A DNA stretch of 64,000 nucleotides from Polydactylus sextarius (lineage: Eukaryota > Chordata > Actinopteri > Polynemidae). Positions 13,099 through 27,100 of this stretch are shown one piece after another. The notes under the pieces were generated by a model. It was not told the DNA's origin and did no database searches. It was given only the letters and a program-made list of their open reading frames with translations. The stretch lies in contig CM028908.1 of the NCBI GenBank assembly GCA_016801845.1, positions 17,828,047 through 17,892,046 on the forward strand. Reading direction: 5' to 3'. A program made the translations under genes and the position numbers. Numbering within the stretch: position 1 is the stretch's first letter; the number at the start of each line of letters is the position of its first letter.

Positions 13099-14335
13099 TG
13101 AGGTGGTAATAGCCCGTGTGCTCTGTTGACACAAGCCCCTTCTCCAAGAAGCTGCTCCTCCTCCTCACACTGAACACAGTCTGTGACTCTCACATCACAT
13201 ACGTCCGCCTCCGCTATGTCTGCCTCAGACTGGTTGGAGATGACCAGGACTGGCTGAGGCAGACCCAGAGTGCCGTCATCCTGCTCCCGCCAGAACAACC
13301 TCCCCCTCCCTCTCCCCTCAACTCGGTCTGTATTTGTACATCAGAGTAACAGATAAATTCTTATAGTCTGATGGAAACAGCTCTAAAGATACAGTGTGTT
13401 TCAGGGCTTTGTGTCTTGGCTGTGCTCCACAGTATTACAGAGTGTATCTACAGCCGGCCTCAGGCTTAATGTGTGCTCCAATTATTTTTCAGCACAGCAC
13501 ATGGCAGGAGTAGGTGGGCCCAGAGTGTCTGCTAGTATTGAGTTACAATGCTCTCATACTTTCCAGCGGATCTGTATCGATATTAATTAGTCTTTCATCA
13601 CGTGCATGCACTGGGCAGTCCCCAGAAAGACATTTGCCTCTTGACAAATGTTCACTACAGGGAACAATCTCTCATCCTGGGTGTTTACATGAAATTTGAC
13701 TGTTCTGACATGTGATATTTAAATTTTATGTAAACAGGAAATCTGTGGTTTCTTTCTTAAACCAAGGGATTTAAAAAGCTCCTAAGCCTGAAAAAAAAAT
13801 CTAGACTAAATATAAAAGAAGACACAGCTGTTAGCACAAACCAAAGTCTTTAATTTTCTCCTCCAACAAACTGTGGACAACACAGATATACAAGATAGAG
13901 GTATCCAAATATGTCAAATAACAATATTAATTAATATCATTATTATAACATTAATAACATGGAATGTAGTTCTCTCCATTCACATTCTTTTTTGAACTTT
14001 TAGTTTATTTTATGAAACATGTCAAATAAATAAATAACTATATCATCTGTCTCTGATAACTATATGATTATATTGTCTTTGAATGAAGATGAACAGGGAC
14101 AGAGGGATGTCAGAATAAACAGGCAAGAGAGAAGAATGGAGGGTGTGAGCTCACTACCTTTCTTCCCATCAACACATAGGACTCCCACTCTCCCCGATAG
14201 CCCTGTCTCAGTCTAAACACACACTCATTCAGCAGAATGTGTTTAAGTGCTAGTTTGTGCGTGCAAAATGCTGACACTTTCTTTGGAATCGGACACAAGG
14301 GAAACAATTTTGCGATCTCAGACTTCAGTCCGCTT

Positions 14336-14341
14336 TTTATT
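14336..14341 (-). terminator. Candidate ip6k2 polyadenylation signal
   Basis: AATAAA reads on the minus strand about 375 bases after the ip6k2 stop codon. Other AATAAA-like sites lie further downstream (for example near 14003), so the true cleavage site is uncertain. Confidence 0.4.
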
Positions 14342-14479
14342 TGCTGCCTAACCTTTTTTTTTCCTATCAGTGATGTGGGTTAAAACAGAATGATGACAAT
14401 GTGCATCTGTGTGACTGCATCAGTCACACAGACGACTCTTCTATGTTACTTGCAGGTCTGTTTCATATCCCGAATGACG

Positions 14480-14480
<1 letters not shown>

Positions 14481-14527
<47 letters not shown>
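14481..14527. repeat. CA microsatellite in the presumed ip6k2 3' UTR
   Basis: An uninterrupted CA run of about 46 bases lies between the ip6k2 stop codon and the candidate poly(A) signal. On the transcript it would read as a GU repeat, a class of sequence bound by some RNA-binding proteins. Its location in the UTR is inferred. Confidence 0.9.
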
Positions 14528-14528
<1 letters not shown>

Positions 14529-14715
14529 CATGAACAACAAGAAGCACCAACGGCAGAAAAAGAAAAGGGTCAAAAAAAGGCTAGCTACAACAACGGAAGG
14601 AGAAAACTCTCCTCTGTAGTCCAGTCCTCCTCTTTTCTTCCACAGTTCAGAGAGTGTGTTATTGTGCCTCTGTGTTGAAAATATGTGTGTGTTTGTCCGC
14701 ATGTGAGGCCAGTCT

Positions 14716-17567
14716 TCAGTCTGTGCTGTGGTTCTCCAGCTCGGAGATGATGGTGATCAGATTCTGGAGACCAAAGATGTAGCCGCTGTCCTGGCCCTCA
14801 TGCACCACGCTGTCCTCCCGGTAATATCTGCAGGTGGTGTGTGCAAAGTCTATCATCCTCACATCCACCACAGGGCTACGGGGGTCAGAGCGGGACAGGC
14901 GTGTCTGAAGGACACCTGAGCTCCCAACGCTACCACCACCCCCGCTGCTGCTGCCGCTGCTGCTGGAGCAACTGCTGCTGACGTCACTAGACGTGGGGGA
15001 GCCGTGTGGGAAAGCAAGTGCACCTGCTACTTCACCCACCTCCTCTTCCTCCTCCTCCTCCTCCTCCCCCTCTCTGTCCTCCATTTCTGGTTCAGCCGCT
15101 ACCTCTTCATCATCATCATCATCCTCCTCCTCCTCCTCGTCATCCTCTTCTTCTTCTTCAGAAAGTCCGTCTTCAGTGCGTCGGCGTGTGTGTTTACGGT
15201 GTGGCGCGCCGTCATAGATGATGAGAAGTGAACTGGAGTAGAAACGATAGGATTCGCAGGCTTCCAGGGCAGCTTTCATGTCTCTGAGCCGCCGCAGCAC
15301 CGGAGAGAGGAGTTCACGCCGCAGACGGCGTCCGCTGTGGAAGAACTGGAACAAAGCCTCTTTGAAGTCTGGCAGGGTCAGCTTACGGCCGTGATACTTG
15401 TTCATGAACATCAGCTGGCCAGTGTCCGACTGGTACACCTGAAAGGACGGAGAAATGGGAAAATGTCAAAAAAGTAAAGGAGTGGGAGTGATGACTGCTT
15501 CTAAAACGCTGACAAACACAAACAAAAAATAATGTCATGTTAAAGATGCTGCCAAACAACATTATCAGTTTAATTGTGGCAGTAAAAAAATAAGGGATTA
15601 ATTTTTTCATTCCTTTGATTGTATTAAACTAGTGAATATAGGATGATCCTTTTCCTCTCCAAGTCCAGGTGGGTCTGTCTCAAGTGACTTCGGTTGCTGG
15701 GTAATTCCCTGTTAATCACATGGTCGTCAGGTTATCAAACAAAGACTTCCAAATTTTGAGTCTCCGCCTGTTGCCTGGCAACTGCACAACCCCCACATAA
15801 AATGGCCATTTGTTGTTTCTAGACTTGCCGACAGAACGAGTAAGATGTGATGTGTTAATTAGTCATCTGCCAGTTAAATATTTTTCTTCGTTAGACAGAC
15901 CAATGCTACCTTTGTCTCCAATCTAATCTCTATCAGCTGCTGGCTGTCAGCCTAAGGATGTAGGAGGGGTAAAATGTTTACATGTAATTTTCTGCCAGAA
16001 ATCAAATGAAACATATTTCGGCTCCTCGAAGCTCACCTGCATGCCACAGAGGCGGACTCCTATCGAAGCTGACGTGCTCTGTTGGCACTTGCGGATCTGC
16101 ACTGCCTTCTTCTCCTCCGAGGCATCGTCTCCATGCTGCCGTGTGCCCATCTTCAGGTCCAGCACGCATGGCACTGTGTGTCGCCATGTCAGATTCTCTA
16201 GCAGGATGAATTCTGGGAAGCTATGTCAAGGAGAACAGGCTTCTACAATAATTAGCTACATACATACTATTATCATTAAAATACGTGCAAGAAGTCACAG
16301 TGTTATCAGTAGTATCGAGTAACATGACAGAGATGCCTTGGAAAGTGACTCCACAGTACAAAGACATTGATAGCTGTCCAGTGCATTAGATAACAGGCCT
16401 AAGGTACAAACTGGAACCACTAATCAGTACATGGCTCAATTGCATGTAAGTATAACAGTTGAGGACGTGATGCGATGTCTCCTGGCCTGGTGCCTCTGAA
16501 CAATTAATCTTCTGTCTTAAACTGAGATACTAAATGTTGGAAATTATGTGCAGTTGTCAGTCAGTGAAAGGATACTGTATTGGTTGCGGTGCTTGGCGTT
16601 CTCCTTCATCCTCTGCAGATGCTGCTGGTGACACTTGAGACTCCAAGGGTTGTGTTTGAGCTGTGGGACAGCATTACTCTGACTTCGCTCTAGACTGTAG
16701 TAGAGCACCTCAGCCTGCTGCAGCCACTCTAACTCTACATCCTCCTGCAGCTTGTGAACACTGGACACAGGGGGAGAGATCTTCGTTAGGTTTGGATACA
16801 AAGCAGAAGACAAAAACTGAGTTCGTTAGTGTTTGCATTACACTGTTACATTAGATTTGAACCTAAGCCCAGTGGAGCAGCAGTTATATAAGCCTGAGGA
16901 TGTGACCTTCCTTCTGGGACCTCTTCAAGGCCTCTTAAGATATTCAGAGCCTGTTCTCTCTAGGTTGCATGTATAAGTAAATATGTGCATCATCATTCAT
17001 GTGAGTCTTTATACAACAGATTTACTTTCATCATTCAAATCTAAAAGTGCTTTAAATATATCAAGGCTGTGTAACTGTTCTAAAGTTTAATATCAGTGCT
17101 TCAGTGACTCATTGTCCCCAAACTGTTGATACATGTCCCTGTGTATGCTGCTGTCTGCGTTGGGACACTTCCTTCTATCTCACCTCTTCTCTTTGTCTTT
17201 GCGAGAGTGGCGGCTTCGGCTGTCTTTGCTGTAATTTTCGCTGTCGACAAGCAGCGACGATGCCACCATTTTGCTCCACTTCAGCATCTTGCTCTTGGGC
17301 TCGCAGTCAGCTGACGGGTCCTTGTTCTCCAGATCTGCAGCTGGGTCACTGTGGAGGGGGTAGGCAATGAGGCAAAGATTCCCTTCTTCATCCTCCTCAA
17401 AACTCACCGACACCACACCTGAGACAGGGGCAGAAAAAGAGAGCGACATTAATACATCTAATAGACATGTATCACAGAGCAGTGCAATTAATGAAAGCAC
17501 AATAAATGGGATAAAATAACACAAGATCTCAAGTGCCAAGTATCCCTTATTCTCATTCTCTTAGTAT

Positions 17568-17603
<36 letters not shown>

Positions 17604-19599
17604 TTCAACAGCACAGTTACACTTTGAGACATTTGTTCCAGCAATACCTGGACAATACTATGACTCATAGGAGAGGAAGGGAAAAGAGATACTGAGCTCT
17701 TAAAGCAACGTAAAGCCAAAATGAAGTGCCAAAGAATAGGACCTGGTTTAATATAAGTAAACAAGTCATTCTCTTTAAAGCATGTCAGATGCAAAAAAAA
17801 AAAAAATAGCACAAAGTAAAATGGAATAAGTAATAATAGTCCAAACACAAATGACAAAATACAAAAAATTACACAGAATTATGTTTATTTATCATCAGCA
17901 GTTTACCTCATACAAACTGATGAGTAACATACATATGCATATGTATATACATATACAGAAACCACAAGGCATCAGCTTCACATACACAGAAAAAAGAACA
18001 GTGTAATGTGTAAACATGATGCTGATAAGACACTAACTGCAGGTGCAGACAACAAAGAGGAACAAATCATAATTAAGCGAAACAGCAAAGAACCGGAAGG
18101 TTCTAGAATAAGGTTTTTCCACATCTACAGCAGAGTAATTTCACTTGCTGTTTACATCATTAACAGCCACACCCTCTCCTCCTCATGATGTCCCATAATA
18201 TGACCGAAAGAGCAATTCAATTAAATTAAATAATGGGAGGGATGAGAGAGTTAAAAACAAAAAAGAGGCAAAAATGATGACAGGGAAAATAATTTACTGT
18301 TACTGCAAAAATATTTGCAGCACAGCAAGAGAAAAAGGAGGTAAAACTGATTGCTCATCATCTGATGATAACATGAGTTGTTGTTTGTACCTCAGTATTT
18401 GGGGAAATGACAAAAATAAAGAAGTGGCACTGTTCGGACATTTAGAGGAGAATGACTGTTTTGTATCATCTTTCACTTCTCTGCCGGGGACACAAAGGAA
18501 ATAGCTGAACTGTTTTAGACAACATAACGGGGGGTGTGTTGTAGTCAAGGGGATGGAGAAAGATAAGGACACATTGGTAGAAGGCGTCTTAGGACCCTGC
18601 AGATTTGTATTTCTTTTCTGGGTGACGGTCTTTACTGATGCTGCTCACCACACTGAATTTGACGGCCAAAATACTCTGTATTGATAGTGATGAAATACCT
18701 GCAGAGTTTGCTGAAATATGGATGAAATGTATAGTGAAGTTCAGTGCAAGGAAGGAATCTAGATTTGTTAATGTGCCTCATTGTGCTTCATTTGTTATGA
18801 TATTAGAAAGCGTCCTATGGAGTTGAGTCCATCAGGTTTATGAACTAATCCACATGTTTCCGGACTTTTTGTTTAGCACTGTGCTGACCTTTTCAGTTGA
18901 CCTCCTGGTCTCTTTTCAGCGGCTCACTGGATTTCTGGAGGAATCTCACAATGTATCTCTTTAAGGTGGAAACGGTCCACGACCTCAGCTCATTTAACTT
19001 ACCTGTTAAATTAACTTACACAACAACAGTGTCGTGTTTGTTCAAGGCGCACTTGCAGTCTCAGCTGCAGCGCCCTCCTGTGGAGTTGTTTGGTTCATGC
19101 ACCAGGCAGGAACCTGGAAACAGCACTTGAGCAAGAGATGGGAGCTGTTTCCTAAAAACCCTAAATTGACACTTACATGTACACACACAACCTACAAAAA
19201 TGCAAAGCTTATCTGCGACATATATTACCACCGATTTACTCATATGCACACAGCAGAAAAATAAAGAAAGAGAAGCATATCAACAAAACACAACACAACA
19301 GCCAACACACTGGTTAGAAAAGGTTGGTTTTCTTTACCTCGATACTGGGGGGTAAATTTCCTCATTGCAGCAGGCAGGCTCTTGTAGAACTGATGCTCAC
19401 GAGGGATGAGGGGTTTGCAGATGGTCTGCTCCCCAAAGCGCAGGACGCAGGAATGTCCCCCCACCTGGTGCACAAAGGGCTCAAGCATCACCCCTTTCTC
19501 CATGTAGCACTGCTGATGCTGCAGCTGGTTCTGCTGCTGCTTTTGTTTTTGCTCTGCATTCATGGCCTCCTGGGCCTGAGCCTCCACGGCCGGACTCAT
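14716..19599 (-). CDS. ip6k2: Inositol hexakisphosphate kinase 2
   Basis: Five coding exons join in frame: 19338-19599 (ATG at 19597-19599), 17184-17418, 16576-16760, 16037-16212 and 14716-15438, giving 526 codons plus stop. The family phosphorylates InsP6 (and InsP5) to inositol pyrophosphates. The IPK signature PCVLDLKMG is at residues 242-250, followed by TRQHGDDAS; YRFYSSSLLIIYDG is near 350-363; the C-terminal IDFAH motif is at 482-486. The N-terminal MSPA and GHSCVLRF, and the DCEPKSK stretch, match IP6K2 over IP6K1 or IP6K3. Human IP6K2 has 426 residues. The extra length here is a short Gln-rich N-terminal insert plus a long acidic tract (about 380-419) and Ser/Gly tract (about 435-461) between SSLL and IDFAH, in the last exon. 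In teleosts this could be the ip6k2a or ip6k2b copy; I cannot tell which. Confidence 0.95.
17568..17603. repeat. CA/TA compound microsatellite in ip6k2 intron 1
   Basis: CA repeats pass into TA repeats over about 36 bases, between ip6k2 coding exons 1 and 2. Confidence 0.95.
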
Positions 19600-20099
19600 C
19601 CTCCTCTGGCCCTGACCACACTACCGCGGGCATTAGCCTCCTCACGCACGCACACACAATGCGGTGGGGGCCCTATCTGGCTGAGATACGCACACACTCA
19701 CTCACACACTGCAGATCTGCAGAGGACTAGTCCTTGTCTCTTGCATTAAGATTGCAGGATTTTGCAAGTTGTTCCTCCCGATGTCTTCACAAGCTGTTGA
19801 TGTGATGAGGATCTGCTTCTTCTGTGCTTTCAGAGGGGGATTCTGCTGGTCGAAAACAAAGGACAGGAAGGAGGAAATAGAAGAGAAACAGAATAAAAAG
19901 CTATGGTTTAGAGGACGTTTAATTCCTTTTTCAGCTCCTTGTGTGGCAACTCTTGTGGCTGAATAAAAACAGAAAGCCTTTATGTCCTTTAAACGCTGAG
20001 GTTTGGATTAGTGCTGCAGCAGCAGATAAAGCAAACAGACAGATCCTGCTTGTGCCTCTGCTGCAGACTGAACGCTCTCTAACAGCTGAGAGCTGGCTC

Positions 20100-20165
20100 A
20101 TGACTAGTAAAGCTCTCACAGGGCTGACATTCGGCCCGCCCCATCACAAATCCACCAATCACAAG
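20100..20165 (-). promoter_or_regulatory. Candidate ip6k2 proximal promoter (GC box plus inverted CCAAT)
   Basis: Read on the minus strand, ATTGG (20155-20159) is followed by GGGGCGGG (20135-20142), an Sp1-type GC box, about 540 bases upstream of the ip6k2 ATG. The sequence between here and the ATG could be one continuous 5' UTR or contain a short intron. Promoter function is inferred from motif spacing only. Confidence 0.45.
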
Positions 20166-23100
20166 CCTCTAAAGCAGGTTGTTGGGTGGTAACCCCTGGA
20201 GGCAAAGGAGCAAGCAAACAAAGACGGTGGTGGGAGGGGGGGAGAGTCTGGAGGAAGGGAGAGAGAGAGAGAGAGAGAGGAAAGAATGAAAACAAGGAGG
20301 GAGGGTGAAGCTGAACTCAGCTGTTTTTCTGTCTGTTACAACGGGGGCTTTAAAAACCTGACAGAACATGTAGCACTGTTTCATCATATAAAGTCAGATG
20401 CAGGGAAAGAAAGAACAGAAATGGGCAGGTAATGAAAACACACTAACTCGATGTGAGCAAAATGACTTATTAACTACACAAAAAAACTTGACCTTAAAGA
20501 GCCAACAGCTTTGGCAGCAAGTGATTAATGACCAGTCTATTGCATATCGGGTCAAATTTCATCAAGCTACCAAATTATATCGTCCCACAAATTCTTAAAT
20601 CTTAAATCAAATGCAATATTTTTTGTATTTTGCAGAGCGTATAAATGCATCAATTAACTAATAAATAGCTAACAGCTTTGAGACTTGCTGCTATTGTATT
20701 ATTTTGTCCACCTATGCCCGAACCTAGAGTGCAGCAACACAAGTATAGAGGGGTGATAAACATTAATAAACAATAAACTCAGAGAGCAATAGATGAAGAT
20801 GTAAACAGAGGAACAGAGGACGGGAGGCGTTTGAAAGACAAGGTGGGTAGAGATGAAGCCGACGTGAGGGGATTGCTGAGAGTTCATGCTGAGGTGAGAC
20901 TGGAAACTATAATCCTCACCTTGTACACTCCTAGCCCATTTTAACACAGATTATCACAAGAGGCGAAATAATGTCTAATTAAACCAGTCATTCATTTAAA
21001 CTACTAGTGGGAAACTAAAACTGAGACGAGGACATGTAATACATCATTAACACAAACAAATTCATCAGTGTATATATGCATTTTTGTACAAACATATGTT
21101 TTTTTGAGGGGGAGGGGGGTGTATTAGTGTGTAGTCATATGTGCACTTGCATGTGTACTATACATTAAGTTAGACAGTGGCTGGAACAGAGTCAGAAAGA
21201 CCGACACTAATCTCTCTAATCCGGTCTTTTGGAACACAAGAGGATAATAAATAGGCCATGACAAACAAGTAAAAAATAGCCACAGTTACACTTAAACACG
21301 CATATGGGTTATGTACACACACATAAATACATTTAAAGCTTTTCTTTTTTTTTTTTAGATCGTGAACAAAAACAGCGGTGCGGCTCCTTCAACTCCTGAG
21401 CTCCTCCTACACATACCTGTGCTCTGAAATATTTGGACATTAAAGGACAAACTATTCTGACAAATAAACTTCACTTATTAGTCGCAGCAGGAAAAGCTAC
21501 ATTCTGTCACCTTTGACTCCCTGTGATAATTTTCTTCCCCAAACACAATACAGGTGCTGTCATTGACATATATTTCTCTCTTTTGTCAAGGCTGAACTTT
21601 ATCGTGGGTCGTGCTGCTTCCTTTTAACTAAGGCTGCAGCTACCCTGCAGCAGTGAGACCCCTTATCATACCACTGTATTATAATCCAATGAAACACTTT
21701 GTCTTGCAGGTTGCAGCTTTGAGCTATGTCAGTGTCAACATCTGCATTACCTCCTTTATTAAAGTTATCCGTCTCTGAGATATATGGCAGTGTCAACGAG
21801 AACCTGTAAGATGGTATTTAATTTCTGCTTAGAAAATAACAAGCAAGGTGGGTGTCACATACATCTCCATTTATAAGAAACATGACACATCTTATTTGAA
21901 GCCAAAAGAGCTAAAGCACTCATTGGATCTCATTAGACATCCACAAACCAGCTGGCAGAAGCATCAGCACGTCAAGTACGTAAATCAAACAAACATTAAG
22001 TGATTTACGATATAAGCAGTAAACCTTTAAATAAGTGTAGAAGAATTTTAACAGGTGCGTGATGAGACAAGGCAGCCCAAACTGGAAAACATGTTTAGAG
22101 GAAATGACAGAGAGAAAGAAAAACGAGAGCGAGGGAGAGGTCAAAGCCACGACCTTGAAAGCGAAGGGCTGCGTACAGCATGAAGCAGTGAGCAGGGGTG
22201 TCACACAGCACCGACCGGGCTCATGCCAGAGAAGATCGAATCCAGCACAACAGAGGTGCAGTTAGAGCAGCGGCTCCTGACAAGATCAGAGCATTTTCAA
22301 CCTTGACAAAAAGGAAAGGACAGATTTTAATCTGACTAACAAGGTTCCTCAAGGAAACAGATCTGTAAATGGATTTCAATGTCCTTGGTTTGCGCCTGTC
22401 ACACAATCAGTGACAATTTCAGTGTCCTGAAAGGAGACAACAAACAAAATGAAGGCTCTGGCCTTGGTGATTCGACACTCCACATAAAAGAATTATCTGT
22501 ATTCTCCTAAACCACACAATATTTATTGTAATTACCCAAAGGGTCACTGCAAACATCCGTCAGCCCTTTGAGGATATTAGGATGCAAAAACAAAAACTTT
22601 CAACATGTCCTGGTTCGTGCACAGTGTTATGCTGATAACTGTCTCAACATGCTCATCATGATCATCATGTTCATGTGCCAGACTCATGCAAGGTTCATAT
22701 TTGACATTATTATGCATCTTTGATCTCTGATGATCTGATTACAAGTGGTCAGTGCCAGCTAATGTTAGCTCACACCAGGTAGGAGTCACTTTGAGTGAAC
22801 ATGCAAATAAACACATTGTTTGTTTGTAAGGACCAAATGTGTTGTTGTTTTTAACCATTTAGACACAGCAATACACTGCATGTGCCTGGTCTTGCAGAAA
22901 TTCAACAATGATCAGTTAGTTCATAACAACACAGACTTGGTCTATTTATGTCCCAGGAAAAGTTACCTGCGATCTTTCCCACACTTTTATCGCATCTCTA
23001 CAAGGATTTTGAAATTTTTCAGATATCAGACAAATCCACCTTCTACAATTTAATAAACAACTGTATGAATTAGTAAATACTTCCATTTACACACAAGGCA

Positions 23101-24154
23101 ACAGTGGTGGTCAGTTGGTCCTTCAGTGTGGCTCAGGACACACTGCAAAAAGAATGAGGCCATATGCAGCCCACATCACCTATGAATGTAGTGTGAGCAA
23201 TCGGATCTGAATGTGTCCTCATTCACTCTTCGGTGCATTCACACCTACACTTAGAGCTGTCCACTTATGATCAGATCATCCACAACGCATGTTAACTTTA
23301 GGAACGAACAGGACTTTAATCTGTGTGCTTTCATCCATCAACAGTAACAGCACAGTAAAGGGAACACAATGGGAGCAAGTATGTCAGTGAGGTTATCAAG
23401 TAGGACGATGTTATATTGAATAAAGGCTGTGGCAGCTCCATGTGGATTTACACCATGCTCAAGCATCCTAGACATGTAATCGGCAAATACATCTATATTA
23501 AGACAGAGATGTTTGGTGGGAGTGAGGGGGATGCAGGAAGGAAGGGTGGGTATGATTTGTCTTTTGCCCTTGTGTGGCCGTGGAATGGAGGAGGAGATTA
23601 ATTGGAGAGTGCTGAGTAAATTTAGATATAAAACCGATGGAAGATATGGGGTATTAGAGAGGTATGTGAAGGGCAAAGTAAGAAAGAGCACACTCAAGAG
23701 CACATATTTACTGAGCTATATTGAGCTGTATATTAAAGTCAATCACATGGGTCTCACTTCCAACAAACACAATGCAAACTACTCTGTATACATTCAGTAA
23801 ATTGCTCCAATGATGTCATGTCCAATGATATCATGTGTATCCTCAATATTTTTCTTTGTTCTGTTAATTAGTTTGTCGTTGTGGTGTTTTTGTACTGTTG
23901 ACCTTATCTCCTGCGGGAGCTTTAAAAGATTTAGGATGAGGACAAGAAGTAATCTGAATGAGGTGGCACCAGTCTGGATTTACCTGCACCGATTTACGCA
24001 TGTAGACACAATGACTCATATTCATGTGCTCAGACGGCTCAGAGGACAGAGAGATCACACATGCAGACACAAGGCACAAACTGAGAAACATACAAATGAA
24101 TCTTATACAAAGATGCAACCAAAACAGCAGCTCCACACACAGGTTAATAGTTAG

Positions 24155-24178
24155 ACACACACACACACACACACACAC
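24155..24178. repeat. CA microsatellite
   Basis: A CA run of about 24 bases in non-coding DNA. Confidence 0.95.
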
Positions 24179-27100
24179 CCCCTCTACCCCTGCTGGACCG
24201 GCACCTGGCGCGGGTACAGTGGAAAAAGGCTGATCTTACCTGTGCAGTGATTTGCGGGGGCCTTTTTCCAGACTGATCACCTCGCATCAACATCATGCCA
24301 GATAAACACACTAACTAAATCCTCGTGGGTCACCAAACACCTAAGCCCCTACTAAAAATACCACTTGGAGTTTGACAATTCTGGCTACAGAGGGGCTATT
24401 ATTAAACAAAGTCTGCTCCGTGCCAAGAGTAAGAGACAAATAAACACAGGCATCATACTAAAGGGAAACAATTCCCTGGCAGCCACTATACACCCACGGG
24501 TCATATACTGTGGTCACATAGCTGCACAAGCTGGTGAAGTCCTGCTGACAGTTTCTGTCTGTACCTGCCATGATACAACTATCCAGATGTCAGTCCTGTC
24601 ACTCTAGTTTTGACTCTTGAAAACTATCTTGAAAAATGCCTGACACAGTTACCATATAACGATGATTACACCAGACAAATTTAAATAACAAAGAAAGAAA
24701 TTCTTACATCTTCAGCATCATCTTGCCTTCTGTTCTCACTTCATCATTATGCTTATGTACATATGATGATAGTATGAGTAATGCATAAAGAGTAAAACTA
24801 TGAACTTTGACAGACAGCAAAGCTGCTTCACTGTCTCACAACTATTAATATATGAATGTGAATGGCTGATTCAGTACAAAGTAATTTCAGATTCATACAC
24901 ACCCATCCTGGGCCGGCTTCCTATCTGACATCTTTAGGCTCTTCCTGAACAGGGTAGTGAAAAAGCAAAATATACAAAAAAAGACAAAGTTAGAGGAAAC
25001 GGAAAATGGGTGGGGGATAGCAGTTCTGTGATAAGGAAAGACAGAGTGATGAAAGGAGTACACCAGGTTTGTGGCCTAACGTCTGGCCTAATTAACTGCT
25101 AAAGAAGGCGTTCGGCACCAAAAATATCCCAGTATCCTCAAAGTCCACCAAGTGACAATGGTGAACTATTACTACTGCCAATTTTGCTAACAGCTTCTCT
25201 CTAAAACTTTGTAACACTTGTATTCATGAACACTAAACGAATGGTATCCTATATCTGATATAGTCCATTATTTCAGGAGCTGTATTCCAGTATTAATCCA
25301 CAGTGGGATTGAGATGTTTTCATTTATGATAACAGTGGTAAAGTGTGGTTACAGACAGAACTAGGTTTTACATCATATTTAGTATAATGACATTCTCAAA
25401 TTACATGTAGCCATCTGTCTTTACAGAGCGTATGAGATGAGAATGTGAATAAATGTATATAGATGTATGACAAATACTGCCACTACAACTATGGTTAACC
25501 TATGTATAACCAAGTGTAGTTGACCTAAGGAGAAAGCAAAATTCAATGATCAGTGAAGATGAAGAAGAGTTGATAAGAGAGATGGGTTTGTTTTCAGTTA
25601 TGAGACATCTAATTAGAGCAAAGTCATAAGAAGGGCAGGATTAAAGATGTAAGTGCTAAGAGGAAAAAGGATGTAAAAACCTTAATTAGCCAGTCATTTA
25701 GACTCACAACTTTGCCAAGAGCAAAGAACATCCTCCTACATAGACATTTAATTCTTACTAAGGACAAGGCTGAAAACACTGTATCTAAAACAGTTGGTTC
25801 TTATAAACAATACACGACAGACAACAGTCAACTTAGACTATATAAGGTTGTTTTCTTTGCTTCTGCTAATCCAGTGGTAATGACAAAGTTTGTGACTGGA
25901 CAGTGAGTCACTGCATTAAGGGAGTGCTTAGCTGTGAAGCTCAGCGACACTGTACAGGAAACTAGGATGTGGACGTCACACACTTCCTGGATTTAGCCTC
26001 TGTCACACACTTGAACGATCCACACTTCTGAGAATAATTAGACAGAGGCTGAGCTGGCTTCAGTCCATTGACACAATGCATCTCTAGTCTGGCATAGGAC
26101 TGCTAATGGGTTCTTGTACTACTGAACACTTCATGCACACTGTGGTTTTAACTTTCTATTAACTGATGGCAGTGGAGGGGGGGACAACATATAATGTATA
26201 GGAATAATAAAATAAAATAAAATAAATAATCATTCTTTTAGATACCTTTAGTGCTATGCTTCCCCTGTTGATTATCTGGTGTTTAATAAGTGCCAAACTG
26301 GAAAAGTAAGTTGTGAACAGTGATTTTAAACCCATATTCCCCAAGTTGTTTTGATGTTGCCCCTCATACAGGCTTGGACTGGACTGTTTTGATAGCCATT
26401 TGGCTTAGTTCCTCCTCCGCAGCTGAGGAGGGTCAAAGAGCATTGGCTCACCCCCACTATTTAGTTCATTTTCTTGGAAGCTACATGGGTAGGACAGCAG
26501 AGCAGTCTCTTTTCTACCCCAGCAGCACTATGGCTGGCTGGCTGACTGCCATGGTTGACTGCCTCTCATGCAGACCATGCAAAAAAAAAAAAATCCTTAA
26601 TTCTACTCAGAGGAAAACTACAAACCAAAAGTTGCGCAACCAACAAGAGCAACACGAATTAGAGCAATTGGTCCTTCCCATGAAAACAAAGAAAACAGCA
26701 GCTGTTTCATAAGTATCAACAATGGGATGAATTAATGAAATAGTCTGGATTTTCAATACAAACTACTTCATTTGTAATTTCAAAATACTGTGACCTCTCA
26801 TCAGCCTTGGATGATTATTATTATCGTTATTAATGATCATAATCAAAGGATTGGCATTTTTCATCAACACAGCAGATATACAAGTAGTGATGACATGATA
26901 GTCATGATGTGTAAGCTGTGATGGTTCAGTGAGGTAGCTGATAGGCGGCAATTTGGTCAGTGTGTTGTAAATATTCGGAAAAAAAAGGCTGTTGAAGTAT
27001 TTTTTCTAATGCGTAAGCACAGTTTCTACTCATGCCTATGTGAGTGTATAATGTGCATCATATCGTAACTGATCTCCAAACAGTAGTACTCAAAGGCAGC

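Larger units (their letters stand above)
5261..14330. other. Intergenic region without supported gene
   Basis: This stretch lies between the 5' end of the zinc-finger gene and the 3' end of ip6k2. It holds microsatellites at 6301-6341 (CA then GA), 8512-8556 (GA) and 13073-13098 (CA), and many homopolymer runs. Two locally GC-richer patches, near 8850-8950 and 13110-13330, have open frames but no recognisable domain and no convincing splice context. They could be conserved non-coding sequence. I see no RNA gene here. Confidence 0.6.

Noticed and set aside
13029..13349. Opposed open frames over a GC-richer patch
   Set aside because: One includes a CA-repeat translation; neither has a domain. 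Kept only as a possible conserved patch.
14993..15231. Plus-strand frames of poly-Ser, poly-Pro or poly-Leu
   Set aside because: They are antisense to the acidic repeat of ip6k2 exon 5, a verified coding exon.
26320..26712. Plus-strand frame of 130 codons
   Set aside because: No recognisable domain, low-complexity Lys run from a poly-A tract, and no neighbouring exon in phase.
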